Part shown: piece after piece, positions 56,037 to 64,000 of the stretch
Layout: each line of letters starts with the position of its first letter
Position numbering within the stretch: the stretch's first letter is position 1
From: JAEUMD01 sp036768475
GTDB lineage: Bacteria > Pseudomonadota > Alphaproteobacteria > Rhizobiales > Hyphomicrobiaceae
DNA length: 64,000 nt
Reading direction: 5' to 3'
Assembly (NCBI GenBank): GCA_036768475.1
Contig: DAIPMW010000012.1
Coordinates: forward strand, 1 to 64,000
The notes under the pieces: generated by a model
Databases searched by the model: none
What the model was told of the DNA's origin: nothing
The model's input: only the letters and a program-made list of their open reading frames with translations
Made by a program: the position numbers and the translations under genes

Positions 56037-58391
56037 TCAGGGATGCTGTTGCGAAATTCGACGTGCGAGACCGCGCAGCACCCCTCGGACGGGGTGGAAA
56101 GAGAACCGTACAACATGGCGTCCGGGTGGCAGGCGGACCGCACGGAACAGAACATTGGCGCGCAGCAGTTCAGCCGGCGCCCTGTCGATGGTGGCCTCCC
56201 ACCAGGGGTGCCAAAGCTCATTGAGCACGAGAAAGCCGCCGTCCGGCCCATTGGCCTCCACCACCGTCTCGGTATTCGTTGCACCAACAATCCTGGCGGT
56301 GCCGGGTCGTCCCACGGTTTGCGGCTGTTGCGGCGGCGCTTCCAGCAGCACGACTTGCGTGAAATCTTCGCTCAGTCCGCCGCGAAGCAGCAGATCGGCG
56401 AAGTCGGCTTTCCTGGCTTTCGAAACATAAAGGACCCGCGGCAACGCCTCCGGATTCTCATAGATCCACGCATTCTGCGTGCGCGCAACGAGAGGCAGGT
56501 CGCCTGCCGACAGGCTTTTGTCGATGGTTTCGATCGCAGCGCCAGCGGCGATGAACCGCAGTCCGAGTAGGTTTGCCAGGGGCGAGCGGTAGGACGGGAA
56601 CAGAGGAGTGAATTGGCGGTCCCCCGGGCTACCGGCCGTATTTCCCGCCCCGACAGCCGTCGAGTAGAGCGCCGAGCGGACTGGATTGTAGCCGAGCGTA
56701 TTTTCCAGCCGGTGTGTGAGGCTGGCGTTCGACCAGTGGAAGCCGAGCCCGATCAACTCGATCCGGTCGCGCCGCGTGTCGCTTGCTGTTTCGGCGACTT
56801 TTCGCTTCAGCAGAGCGATCGTGTCGTTCTTCGTATGAGGGTCCAGCACCTCGTAGTGCTCGGGAGGCAGGGCCGTTGCGCCGCCCGGCCCATTGCTCCA
56901 GGCAAGGTCGCCGACGGTGAAGCCGATCAGCAGCATCGCAGCAGCCAGCGGTCGGAGCGGCTCCAGCCGGCGCGCGAAGAACAACACGCCCGCACCCATG
57001 GCGACGATCGACAGCGCAACGAGCAAGGGCGGCAATGCCTGATCAACGCGGCCGAAGCGCACCGCGAAACCGAAGGCCGCCGCGAAGGTACCGGCTGGAA
57101 CGAGTGCTGCGGCGACGACCTGCAACCGGCTTGGTTGCCAGAGCGGCTCGGCGAACAGCCGGTGTGCGACGTAACCGGCCAGAAGCGCGCCGAGATATCC
57201 AATCAGGAACGTCGCATCCGCCGGCCTGCGGTAGAAGTCGATACCGGGCAGCCAGGCGTGCATCAGCGCGAAGCCCGGCGTGTACCAGCCGAGCGCATAG
57301 ATCAGCATGGCGGCGAGCGCGAGGCTGAAGAAACGAATCCCGGATCGCCAGAGTGTGCCCGTCACGAGGCCGGCAATGAGCAGCAGCACAGGCACCGCGC
57401 CGATATAAAGCTGCCCCATGTTCTGCGCGATGAAGAGCCCTGTGTCGACCCAGGTGAAACTGGGCGGCCCCCAGTAATCCTCCATCCGGCCGGATGAACC
57501 GAACACGTCGGGCGCGATGGCGGTGATGAGAAGAGCCGGATGCAGCGAGCCGCGCCCCGCACCGATCAGATCGATAGCCGGGCGATTGGAATCTTCCGCG
57601 GCAAGCGCCGTCATCACAATCGGCAGCGCGATCAGAAGGCCTCCCGCGATGGCGCCTGCGAAAAGGGGGCTGAGGCTGGCACCGATGCGCTGGGTGATGC
57701 TTCGGTCATCGTTTGGCAGTCCGACGTCGCCCCCCAGCCAGTAGGCGATCACGTAGGCTGTGAGCAAATAAACCGAGAGGAGGGCGACTTGGTCGCGACC
57801 GAGCACGAGGAAGGCTGCGACGATGCCGGCGGCGAGGCCATAGATCCATGACGACCGCTTGAGTGCCCGTTCCAGAAGCAGCAGCACGACCGCGAGCATG
57901 GCGAGGCTCAGCACCTGTCCGGTGTGTTGGATGCGCCATGCCATCGAAGCGCCAAAACCGAAGGCCAGAGCCGCGAGCACGGCGCCGGCCCAATGCCAGT
58001 TGCGCTCGCGAAACCAAGCCGCCACGGCAAACATGCCAGCGAGAATCACCAGAAGCACGGTCGTGTCGACCTCATGCGAGGTCGGGTTCGGGGACAAGGC
58101 GGCGAGTGCCAGGAACGGGGGCGAAAAGAGCATTGCTTGCGGGTCGGCGATTTGCGCATGCCCCGAGAAGACGAACGGTGCCCAAGCCGGGCTCTCGCCG
58201 CGCCAGAAACTGTTCGCCATAAACTGGATCTGCGGCAGGAAGTGTGCCTTCGCATCCCACGGGATCGTTACCCGGCCCGATAGCCATGGCCAGCCCAGAA
58301 CAGCCCAACAGAGTGTGATGAGCCCGAGCACGGGAGCGAGCGGCCATGGACGCTCCACCGCATCGAAAAGGTCTCCCGCTCGCCCTGACAC
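56037..58391 (-). CDS. YfhO-like large membrane protein
   Basis: 784-residue protein with about 12 membrane segments and a C-terminal soluble region (about residues 600-784). Family features include WDAKAHFLPQIQF near the first periplasmic loop, HTGQVLSLAMLAVV, and near the end NELWHPWWEATIDRAPAELLRANVLFRAVRLPPGRH, a typical YfhO/GT-C C-terminal pattern. YfhO proteins are putative glycosyltransferases attaching sugars to envelope polymers. The start is a GTG at 58391 with AGGAG 6 bases before; the frame is open to 58475. It lies 66 bases upstream of the exporter frame. Confidence 0.82.
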   Translation of the reverse strand: MSGRAGDLFDAVERPWPLAPVLGLITLCWAVLGWPWLSGRVTIPWDAKAHFLPQIQFMANSFWRGESPAWAPFVFSGHAQIADPQAMLFSPPFLALAALSPNPTSHEVDTTVLLVILAGMFAVAAWFRERNWHWAGAVLAALAFGFGASMAWRIQHTGQVLSLAMLAVVLLLLERALKRSSWIYGLAAGIVAAFLVLGRDQVALLSVYLLTAYVIAYWLGGDVGLPNDDRSITQRIGASLSPLFAGAIAGGLLIALPIVMTALAAEDSNRPAIDLIGAGRGSLHPALLITAIAPDVFGSSGRMEDYWGPPSFTWVDTGLFIAQNMGQLYIGAVPVLLLIAGLVTGTLWRSGIRFFSLALAAMLIYALGWYTPGFALMHAWLPGIDFYRRPADATFLIGYLGALLAGYVAHRLFAEPLWQPSRLQVVAAALVPAGTFAAAFGFAVRFGRVDQALPPLLVALSIVAMGAGVLFFARRLEPLRPLAAAMLLIGFTVGDLAWSNGPGGATALPPEHYEVLDPHTKNDTIALLKRKVAETASDTRRDRIELIGLGFHWSNASLTHRLENTLGYNPVRSALYSTAVGAGNTAGSPGDRQFTPLFPSYRSPLANLLGLRFIAAGAAIETIDKSLSAGDLPLVARTQNAWIYENPEALPRVLYVSKARKADFADLLLRGGLSEDFTQVVLLEAPPQQPQTVGRPGTARIVGATNTETVVEANGPDGGFLVLNELWHPWWEATIDRAPAELLRANVLFRAVRLPPGRHVVRFSFHPVRGVLRGLARRISQQHP

Positions 58392-58681
58392 ATGATACTC
58401 CTGGCCTGACTGGCGCTCGCCGTTGTCCGCTCGAGGCGACCGCGGCTCTATAGCACCGCGCAGCGCCCTTGGCATGTGCGGGCAGCGCCTTTGTCGAACG
58501 GGTTCGGTGTGGGTGCCCGTCTGCCGGAGTGAGCAAGAGAGCCTGCCCCGTTCCCGCCTGCCGCCGAGCAGGGACCCTGGGACAATGAAGGCCGCCCTTG
58601 CCCTGCCATGGTCTTTCCCTTACCTCCACACCGGCCAGCCGACGATTGCTGCCGTCGAGACCATTTCACGCCGGGATTAGC

Positions 58682-59407
58682 ATGACGAAGACTGAGGATT
58701 TCGACGTCGCCGGGCTGCCGGCCGTTTATGCCGAAAGCCTGCTTCATATCCGCGAGGCACCGCCGTCGCGCCCCTTCGTCGTCGCACAACTGGGCCAGTC
58801 GCTCGACGGACGCATTGCGTTGCCTAGCGGTGAGAGCCGCTGGATCAACAATGGCGCTGCCCTCGACCATTTGCATCGCATTCGTGCCGTCGTCGATGCG
58901 GTTGTCGTGGGGATCGGCACTGCGCTTGCCGACGACCCGATGCTCAACGTGCGCCGCGTCAACGGGCGCAATCCTGCCCGCGTCGTCATCGATCCACGCG
59001 GCCGGTTAGGAGCCGATGCCCGCGTGCTCGCCCAGGACGGTGCCCCTTGTTACGTCGTCACTCGCCCGGGCATTCGCCCGCCGCCCGGCGCGCGGCATGT
59101 GGCGCTCGATGGCAGCCCGGAGGCTTTCGCCCCTGCGACCGTCGTCGAGGCTCTCTTCGCTCTTGGCCTGAGGCGGCTGCTGATCGAAGGCGGAGCGCAA
59201 ACCGTCTCGAGCTTCATCGACGCGAATGCCATCGACAGGCTTCATGTTCTCGTTGCGCCATGTCTGTTGGGCTCCGGCAAGACTGGCATCAATCTGGCAC
59301 CGCTTCCAGGGCTGAAGCATGCCCTGCGTCCGCGTGCCGAGGTTCATGTTCTGGGCGGTGGCGATGTGCTATTCGATTGCGACATGAGAATGCGACAGGA
59401 GGGCTGA
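58682..59407 (+). CDS. Stand-alone RibD reductase-domain protein
   Basis: 241-residue RibD C-terminal (dihydrofolate-reductase-like) domain with no deaminase domain. Seen: FVVAQLGQSLDGRIALPSGESRWI, VVDAVVVGIGTALADDPMLNVR, RVVIDPRGRLGADAR, and RRLLIEGGAQTVSSFI. Such domains reduce the ribose of the pyrimidine made by GTP cyclohydrolase II, as RIB7-type enzymes do, before deamination. Its retention with ribA and PTPS-family genes suggests a special pathway. ATG at 58682; the cytochrome b561 gene follows after 3 bases. Confidence 0.9.
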   Translation: MTKTEDFDVAGLPAVYAESLLHIREAPPSRPFVVAQLGQSLDGRIALPSGESRWINNGAALDHLHRIRAVVDAVVVGIGTALADDPMLNVRRVNGRNPARVVIDPRGRLGADARVLAQDGAPCYVVTRPGIRPPPGARHVALDGSPEAFAPATVVEALFALGLRRLLIEGGAQTVSSFIDANAIDRLHVLVAPCLLGSGKTGINLAPLPGLKHALRPRAEVHVLGGGDVLFDCDMRMRQEG

Positions 59408-59410
59408 GCG

Positions 59411-60016
59411 ATGCGGCAATACGACGGGAATGAGCCGAGAGCCTCATCGAACAAATCGTCACGTCTGCGGGTCGAAGTCTACAGCCCGACCGCGCGCCAC
59501 TTCCACTGGACCGTCGTAGCGCTGCTTGCTGTGCAAATCCCCATCGGTTTTGCGATGGTCTATCGCGGCGGTACACTCAACATCTGGGACGGCCTCACCA
59601 ACACTCTTTATTCAAGTCACAAAATGGTCGGCATGATCATCCTTCTCACGGTGATTTTGCGTCTGGCCTATCGCGTGGTCCATGGCGCACCCGCAAGCGA
59701 ACCGACGCTGGAACCCTGGCAGAGGATCTCCAGCGCCTTCAATCACTGGGGTCTTTATGTGTTTTTGATCATCGTCCCGGTGCTTGGCTGGCTCGGCGTG
59801 TCATATTATCCAGCACTGGACCTGTTCGGTATCATCAAGTTGCCGGGCCTCGTCGCCGCCAACCAGAAAACGGCCGAGGCCGTCTTCGAATACCACGCGC
59901 TGGCGGCCTTTGTGTTGATCATCTTTGCCGGCATCCACTTCGCCGCAGCGCTTTATCACTACATCATCCGCAGGGATAACGTGTTGGCGCGCATGATTCC
60001 GCGGTTGATGCGTTGA
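59411..60016 (+). CDS. Cytochrome b561 family protein
   Basis: 201-residue membrane cytochrome with four segments. Heme-ligand histidines are in TARHFHWTVVALL (TM1), SSHKMVGMIIL (TM2) and EYHALAAFVLIIFAGIHFAAALYHYII (TM4). It transfers electrons between quinol and a redox partner. It follows the RibD-like gene by 3 bases, so they form one unit; a role in reducing or oxidising the compound made by this cluster is possible. Convergent with the methyltransferase. Confidence 0.9.
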   Translation: MRQYDGNEPRASSNKSSRLRVEVYSPTARHFHWTVVALLAVQIPIGFAMVYRGGTLNIWDGLTNTLYSSHKMVGMIILLTVILRLAYRVVHGAPASEPTLEPWQRISSAFNHWGLYVFLIIVPVLGWLGVSYYPALDLFGIIKLPGLVAANQKTAEAVFEYHALAAFVLIIFAGIHFAAALYHYIIRRDNVLARMIPRLMR

Positions 60017-60048
60017 GCAACCTTTTGTGGCGATGATTGCTGCGCACC

Positions 60049-60888
60049 TCAGGCCGGCATGGCGAGCATATCGGTATGGCCGATCTCCGCTTGCGTGTGT
60101 GCCGTGGCGCGCCATTGAGCGATCGTCTTCTGATCGACGGCCCCGGTCTCAGCGACCGCGGCCGCATGCCCGTTGGCAAGCTCGGCGATCAGATTCGCAT
60201 CGCGCGGGCTCGCAAGCTTCCAGGGACTGTCACCCTCCTGCACGCTGTAGCCGCCGATGCGGAACTGGTCGGCAAGGTGTGCCGGCGCGGTGGGGCCGGC
60301 CGATGGGCCAAAGCCCTTGTCGCTCATTTGGTGGCGGTTGAACGCACCCGTCATCTGGTTATCGGCTGGTCGACGTGGCGTCCAATGCTGGATGCCGTTG
60401 TAGGTGAGCACGGTATAGAAAACCGCCCGCCGCTCGATCACCGCGTGCGCCAGCCGGCGGATGAACTGCGGGGATGCGAGATCGAAGAACGCCGCCGCCG
60501 TCACCAGATCCGGCGCTTCGCCCAACACCGGTCCGAGATCGGCATTGAGGTCATAGCGCAAGAAGCGCACGGTGAGCGCGCGACCCTTTGCCGATAGGGC
60601 TAGGCGATCCTCTCCATCTTCAGTGGCACTGTCGGCCCAACTGGAAAGTGTGGTTCGCGCCGCAGCAAGGAGGGCGCGATCATAGTCGACCAATGTCCAG
60701 GTCTGTGTTGCCGGAAGCGCCTCTGCGAGTGCGCGCAGGTTGGAGCCGCTTCCGCATCCCAGATCGACGACCGAGATGGCGTCGCGTAATGCGAAGCGTG
60801 CCGCCAGCGCTCTGGCCAGTTCCGCATTGCGCGCGCGATGGTCGGCTGGCTCGCGAAGCGCCAGCCAGGCAGGATCGAAGCCACTCAT
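60049..60888 (-). CDS. Class I SAM-dependent methyltransferase
   Basis: 279-residue Rossmann-fold methyltransferase. Motif I is VVDLGCGSGSN (residues 40-50), motif II region WTLVDYDRALL, and the motif IV-like DLVTAAAFFDLASP; the C-terminal region contains TYNGIQHWTPRRPADNQM, which may bind substrate. The ATG at 60888 overlaps the glycosyltransferase stop by 4 bases. Its place after a PTPS-family and GT4 gene suggests it methylates their product, probably a glycoside; the acceptor is not known. Confidence 0.88.
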   Translation of the reverse strand: MSGFDPAWLALREPADHRARNAELARALAARFALRDAISVVDLGCGSGSNLRALAEALPATQTWTLVDYDRALLAAARTTLSSWADSATEDGEDRLALSAKGRALTVRFLRYDLNADLGPVLGEAPDLVTAAAFFDLASPQFIRRLAHAVIERRAVFYTVLTYNGIQHWTPRRPADNQMTGAFNRHQMSDKGFGPSAGPTAPAHLADQFRIGGYSVQEGDSPWKLASPRDANLIAELANGHAAAVAETGAVDQKTIAQWRATAHTQAEIGHTDMLAMPA

Positions 60889-61943
60889 GTGCGAATTCCG
60901 ACAATGGTCGCGGCAACGCGCCGTACAGTCTCGTTCCAGGTTGGCAATGTCCGCCCCGTTTCCCAAGATGCCCTGCGCATTGCTTTACGCAGCTTGTTAT
61001 CGCCAAGCACGGTGGCGAGGGCACGTGCGAGTGCAGAGGCATCACCGGGCGGCACCTTGATGGCGGCGGCGTCCGGTACGGTCTCAGCCGCCGCCCCGCC
61101 GGTCGTGCAGACGATCGCCAGGCCACTCGCCATAGCTTCCGCCAGTACCATGCCGTAGCCCTCGTAATGCGAGGGCAGTACGAACAGATCGGCGGACTCG
61201 TAGAAGCGCGCCAGCGTAGTCGGGACGACCGTGCCGGCAAGCGTGATGCGGTTCTCCAGACCGGCTGCATCGATCTGCGAGCGCAACGCCGCAACGGTTG
61301 CAGGGTCGCGGTCGAGCGCACCGGCGATGGTCAGCCGCCAGTTGGGGTCGTCGAGCATGGCGAGCGCACAGACCAGCACGTCGAACCCCTTGCGCGGCGT
61401 GATTGCGCCGACCGAAAGCAACTGCATCGGCATTCCGGTTCCCGTGGCGCGCGGTGCCGGATCGGTCCCGGGCTCCGCGACCGTGATGATGCTGTTGGAA
61501 ACGCCGTAGTCTGCGATCAGCGTGCGCCGCGTGACATCAGACGTGACGATGATGTGCCGCGCCAGCGCCAGCGCCTTGGTCTCCGACGACCTGAGTATCG
61601 CGCGCCGCTCCTCCGATAGGCCCGCTTCCAGCGCCAGCGGGTGATGCACCAGAGCGATGATTCGGCGCTCCAGCCGTTGGATGAGATCGGCCGGCATTGC
61701 GCCATAGGCAAGCCCATCGATCAGCAGGCGCGCGTCGTGAGGCGTCTGCATCAGCAGCCGTTCCGTCTCCGCGAGGTCCTCAACGCTTGCATTGGGGTAG
61801 CTCGCTGGCAATGCCACATGTCGTGCCGCCAGCCCGTAGGACGGGAAAAGTTCCATCAGCCGTCGGTCGTAGGCATAGCCTCCCGTCGGGCTCTCGATAT
61901 CGCCCGGGATGGCGAAAACGACCTCGGCAAGGGAATCAGGCAC
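60885..61943 (-). CDS. GT4 family glycosyltransferase
   Basis: 352-residue GT-B retaining glycosyltransferase. N-domain start FAIPGDIESPTGGYAYDRR; C-domain LSVGAITPRKGFDVLVCAL, and the EX7E motif in SHYEGYGMVLAEAMASG. It transfers a nucleotide-activated sugar. It overlaps the PTPS-family gene by 8 bases and the methyltransferase by 4, so the three are translationally coupled. By analogy with pterin glycosyltransferases it may glycosylate a pterin-like compound; this is inference from context only. Confidence 0.9.
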   Translation of the reverse strand: MPDSLAEVVFAIPGDIESPTGGYAYDRRLMELFPSYGLAARHVALPASYPNASVEDLAETERLLMQTPHDARLLIDGLAYGAMPADLIQRLERRIIALVHHPLALEAGLSEERRAILRSSETKALALARHIIVTSDVTRRTLIADYGVSNSIITVAEPGTDPAPRATGTGMPMQLLSVGAITPRKGFDVLVCALAMLDDPNWRLTIAGALDRDPATVAALRSQIDAAGLENRITLAGTVVPTTLARFYESADLFVLPSHYEGYGMVLAEAMASGLAIVCTTGGAAAETVPDAAAIKVPPGDASALARALATVLGDNKLRKAMRRASWETGRTLPTWNETVRRVAATIVGIRT

Positions 61944-62340
61944 GGACGGGTCCTTCGAACCAGGCGCGGGCGAGATCGGTTTCCGACAGCGTCACGCGGA
62001 TCTTGGAAAGGCCGCGACCATCCTCGCCGAGCGCTCCTGAGTTGGCGGCTTCCACCATCTTGTCGAATACGTAACGGCAGAGAAACTCGGTTGTCGTCAG
62101 CTTGCCCTTGAACTGGGGCAGATCGTCGAGGTTCTGGTAGGCGAGCGGCTTCAGCGTCCTGTTGAGCACGTCGAGCGCTGCACCGATGTCGACAACGACA
62201 TTCTGTGCGGTCATTTCCTCGCGCATGAACGCGACATCGACGACGAACGTCGCGCCATGCATGTTCTGGGCAGGGCCGAAGAAGGGATCGGGCAGTGAGT
62301 GGGCGATCATGATGCGGTCGCGAACTTCGACGGCGAACAT
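61936..62340 (-). CDS. Divergent PTPS/QueD-family protein
   Basis: 134-residue protein of the 6-pyruvoyl/6-carboxytetrahydropterin synthase fold. The zinc-site pattern is partly kept: H14 in MIAHSL and H28 in MHGATF, but the expected third histidine (HGH) is A30. The catalytic cysteine before the HG motif is absent, the usual aspartate-histidine pair (LDHxxLND) reads LAYQNLDD, and only E85 of the active-site set is retained. It is unlikely to be a normal QueD/PTPS. First gene of the leftward GT4/methyltransferase operon; ATG at 62340. Confidence 0.85.
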   Translation of the reverse strand: MFAVEVRDRIMIAHSLPDPFFGPAQNMHGATFVVDVAFMREEMTAQNVVVDIGAALDVLNRTLKPLAYQNLDDLPQFKGKLTTTEFLCRYVFDKMVEAANSGALGEDGRGLSKIRVTLSETDLARAWFEGPVRA

Positions 62341-62670
62341 ACGCGTGTCTTCTCCTGATATGTATGTGTTCGTGGGCGCGCTTGGACAGGCACAGGCTCC
62401 TGTCCAGCGTCCTCTATAGACGCGCGATCACGGCATCGCCAAGGCGGAAAACGGTGGAATGCCAACCCCGTGTGGTCGCCTCACCGCGGGCGGCAGCTTT
62501 CCTGCTCGCGATTTGATTGCCAGACTTCCCTACTGCCGCCGCGATTCGCCCCGATAGTGAAGCCGGCGTGGAGGCGGCGCAGTGGTGGCCCGGATTTGCA
62601 GCTGAGTATGCAGCTGAGTATATGGTTGGCGAGGGTCGGCAGTGGCGACACCGACCGGGGGACGGCGAAG
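62341..62670. other. Divergent intergenic region
   Basis: No gene or RNA recognised. It contains a perfect tandem duplication of a 12-base unit (GCAGCTGAGTAT) at 62598-62609 and 62610-62621. The promoters of the PTPS-family operon and the L,D-transpeptidase should lie here. Confidence 0.45.
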
Positions 62671-64000
62671 ATGACCAGTCTGAAGACCCGCAGTCTGCGT
62701 ACATTTGATTGCCGTGTTGTGCTCAAGCGCACGGCGTCGGCAGTTTCCCTGGCCGCACTTGCCGCCAGCACTTTATTTCCAATGCTGGCGTGGGCCGCAG
62801 ATCCGCCGCCGCCGATACGTAAACGGGACGATCATGCGAGGGCGGCCGCAGCGGTCGCGGTCCCCGCGTTCAACCCGGTCCGTGTCGCTGCCGCGGAGAC
62901 GGATGCAACGAATTCCGGCACCACTGCGGGCGAGCCGACACCACCCATTGCGCGCGCTCTGCGGCTCCTGCTCGATGGCAACGCACATGACAAACTCCAA
63001 GACCCGCCCAAATCCTGGAACAAGGACCGCATTGCGGTCGAGGCGGATGCTTTGGCCGCAGAGCACGAAGCGCTCAAGCAATTCTATGCTGCCCGCAAGG
63101 ATGCCCCGCTCTGGGTGTCGTCCGATGGCATGACCGAGAAAGGTCGCGCGCTGATGGCGGCCATCGCGGATGGTGCGGCATTCGGCCTTGATCCGGAATT
63201 GATACCGCTCCCCGCCATGGTTCCGCTGCCCGTGCAGGCGTCGCGGGCCGGAACGGAGCAGGCGACGGACGCGCCGCCGCCGGACGTGCCGTCTCTTGCC
63301 CTTCAGGAACTGGCCTTGTCGCGCGCCGCGCTCATTTATGGCCGTCACGCGCGCGGTGGCCGCATTGCCAAGCCTGCGGAGATGCTCAATTCCAATCTCG
63401 ATCGCAAACCCCAGTTCCTGTCGCCCATCGTGGTGATGGCCGAACTCGCCGAGGCAACCGATATAGCCGCCGCACTTGCCAAGCTGCATCCTGTGCATCC
63501 GCAGTTCGACAAGCTGCGCCAGGCGTTCCTCGCCGAGACCGGCGGCGATGGTAAGGCAAGGCTCACCACCAAAGCCAAACGTCTGCGCGCCAACATGGAG
63601 TTCTGGCGCTGGATGTGGGACGACCTGGGCGAGCTTTACGTCTTCAACAACATCCCCGAGTATATGCAGACCGTGGTCCGCAGGGGCGAAGTGGTGCGCC
63701 GGGCGAAGATCGTGGTCGGCGAGATCGGCAAGCAGTCCTCGGTCTTCTCGCGACCGTTGAAAGAGGTTGTGCTGCGGCCACGCTGGCGGGTGCCTGAGAG
63801 CATCATGGTTCACGAGCTGTGGCCAAGCCTGCGCAAGGGCGGCGGTCTCATGCGCAAGCACGGCCTGGAGATCACCAGCAAATCGGGAGAGCCGCGCGAC
63901 TGGCGCGACATCGACTGGACCAGCCAGGACATCCGCAATTACCATGTCTGGCAGCCTCCGGGACCGAAGAGTTCGCTTGGCTTCGTCAAGTTCTCCTTCC
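62671..64000 (+). CDS. L,D-transpeptidase (YcbB type), partial
   Basis: At least 443 residues, running off the window end. Signal peptide of about 44 residues (hydrophobic AVSLAALAASTLFPMLAWA, cleavage at AA-DPP). A disordered Ala/Pro-rich linker, a scaffold region (about residues 120-300, QFYAARKDAPLWVSSDGMTEKGRALM), then MEFWRWMWDDLGELYVFNNIPEYM and KIVVGEIGKQSSVFSRPL, which open the catalytic domain of YcbB/LdtD-type enzymes. The catalytic SHGC-type cysteine lies beyond the window. It makes 3-3 peptidoglycan cross-links in the periplasm. ATG at 62671. Confidence 0.9.
   Translation, partial: MTSLKTRSLRTFDCRVVLKRTASAVSLAALAASTLFPMLAWAADPPPPIRKRDDHARAAAAVAVPAFNPVRVAAAETDATNSGTTAGEPTPPIARALRLLLDGNAHDKLQDPPKSWNKDRIAVEADALAAEHEALKQFYAARKDAPLWVSSDGMTEKGRALMAAIADGAAFGLDPELIPLPAMVPLPVQASRAGTEQATDAPPPDVPSLALQELALSRAALIYGRHARGGRIAKPAEMLNSNLDRKPQFLSPIVVMAELAEATDIAAALAKLHPVHPQFDKLRQAFLAETGGDGKARLTTKAKRLRANMEFWRWMWDDLGELYVFNNIPEYMQTVVRRGEVVRRAKIVVGEIGKQSSVFSRPLKEVVLRPRWRVPESIMVHELWPSLRKGGGLMRKHGLEITSKSGEPRDWRDIDWTSQDIRNYHVWQPPGPKSSLGFVKFSF

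Noticed and set aside
62705..63133. 142-codon open frame at the right end
   Set aside because: Overlapping shadow; the true frame starts at 62671 with a signal peptide and continues as an L,D-transpeptidase.

Overview
The window is GC-rich, densely coded DNA from an alphaproteobacterium, most likely of the order Hyphomicrobiales. Evidence for this is the red-type (form IC) RuBisCO operon with cbbX and a divergent cbbR, the quinone oxidoreductase / DUF1192 / DUF1465 (RcdA family) / rpmE / ABC exporter neighbourhood, an NdvA-like exporter, DUF2842 beside heme A synthase, and a HrcA/CIRCE-type groESL operon. I see no rRNA, tRNA, CRISPR array, insertion sequence or phage module. Species cannot be fixed from the sequence alone.

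Layout. 1-1.9 kb: an unknown protein and a sulfotransferase, probably accessory. 1.9-11.5 kb: PiT phosphate transporter, NUDIX hydrolase, RecQ, two small envelope proteins, RF3 and groESL. groESL has a sigma70-like promoter, a CIRCE element and a terminator. 11.4-19.1 kb: a PPK2 polyphosphate kinase behind a perfect FNR/FixK box, a catalytically degenerate SDR, a class III aminotransferase, a degenerate EAL-domain membrane protein and a HAD hydrolase. 19.2-27.1 kb: a bactofilin with a cadherin-like tail, quinone oxidoreductase, DUF1192, a likely structured small RNA with its own terminator, an RcdA-family protein, L31, an ABC exporter and an unknown coiled-coil membrane protein.

27.1-39.5 kb: the Calvin cycle locus, cbbR (leftward) and cbbF-P-T-pgk-fba-cbbL-S-X-rpe-(thioredoxin-like)-gph (rightward). 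It encodes most of the CBB cycle, RuBisCO activation by CbbX, and 2-phosphoglycolate salvage. No GAPDH gene is present in it. 39.6-52.9 kb: GST, hemN (behind a second FNR/FixK-type box), a P-loop-less Wzz/BY-kinase relative, DUF2842/ctaA, argC, TerC, rpsI-rplM, a thioesterase, a periplasmic protein, enoyl-CoA hydratase, VOC, a CoA-binding protein and a GT-C-type glycosyltransferase.

53.2-62.4 kb is the most unusual part: GTP cyclohydrolase II, an NdvA-like exporter, a YfhO-like membrane protein, a stand-alone RibD reductase domain with cytochrome b561, and a convergent, overlapping operon of a divergent PTPS/QueD-family protein, a GT4 glycosyltransferase and a SAM methyltransferase. This looks like an uncharacterised pathway making a GTP-derived, glycosylated and methylated compound. 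The window ends inside an L,D-transpeptidase gene.

A dispersed composite intergenic repeat (12.9, 45.1 and 54.1 kb) places the same hairpin directly at the stop codon of two unrelated leftward genes.
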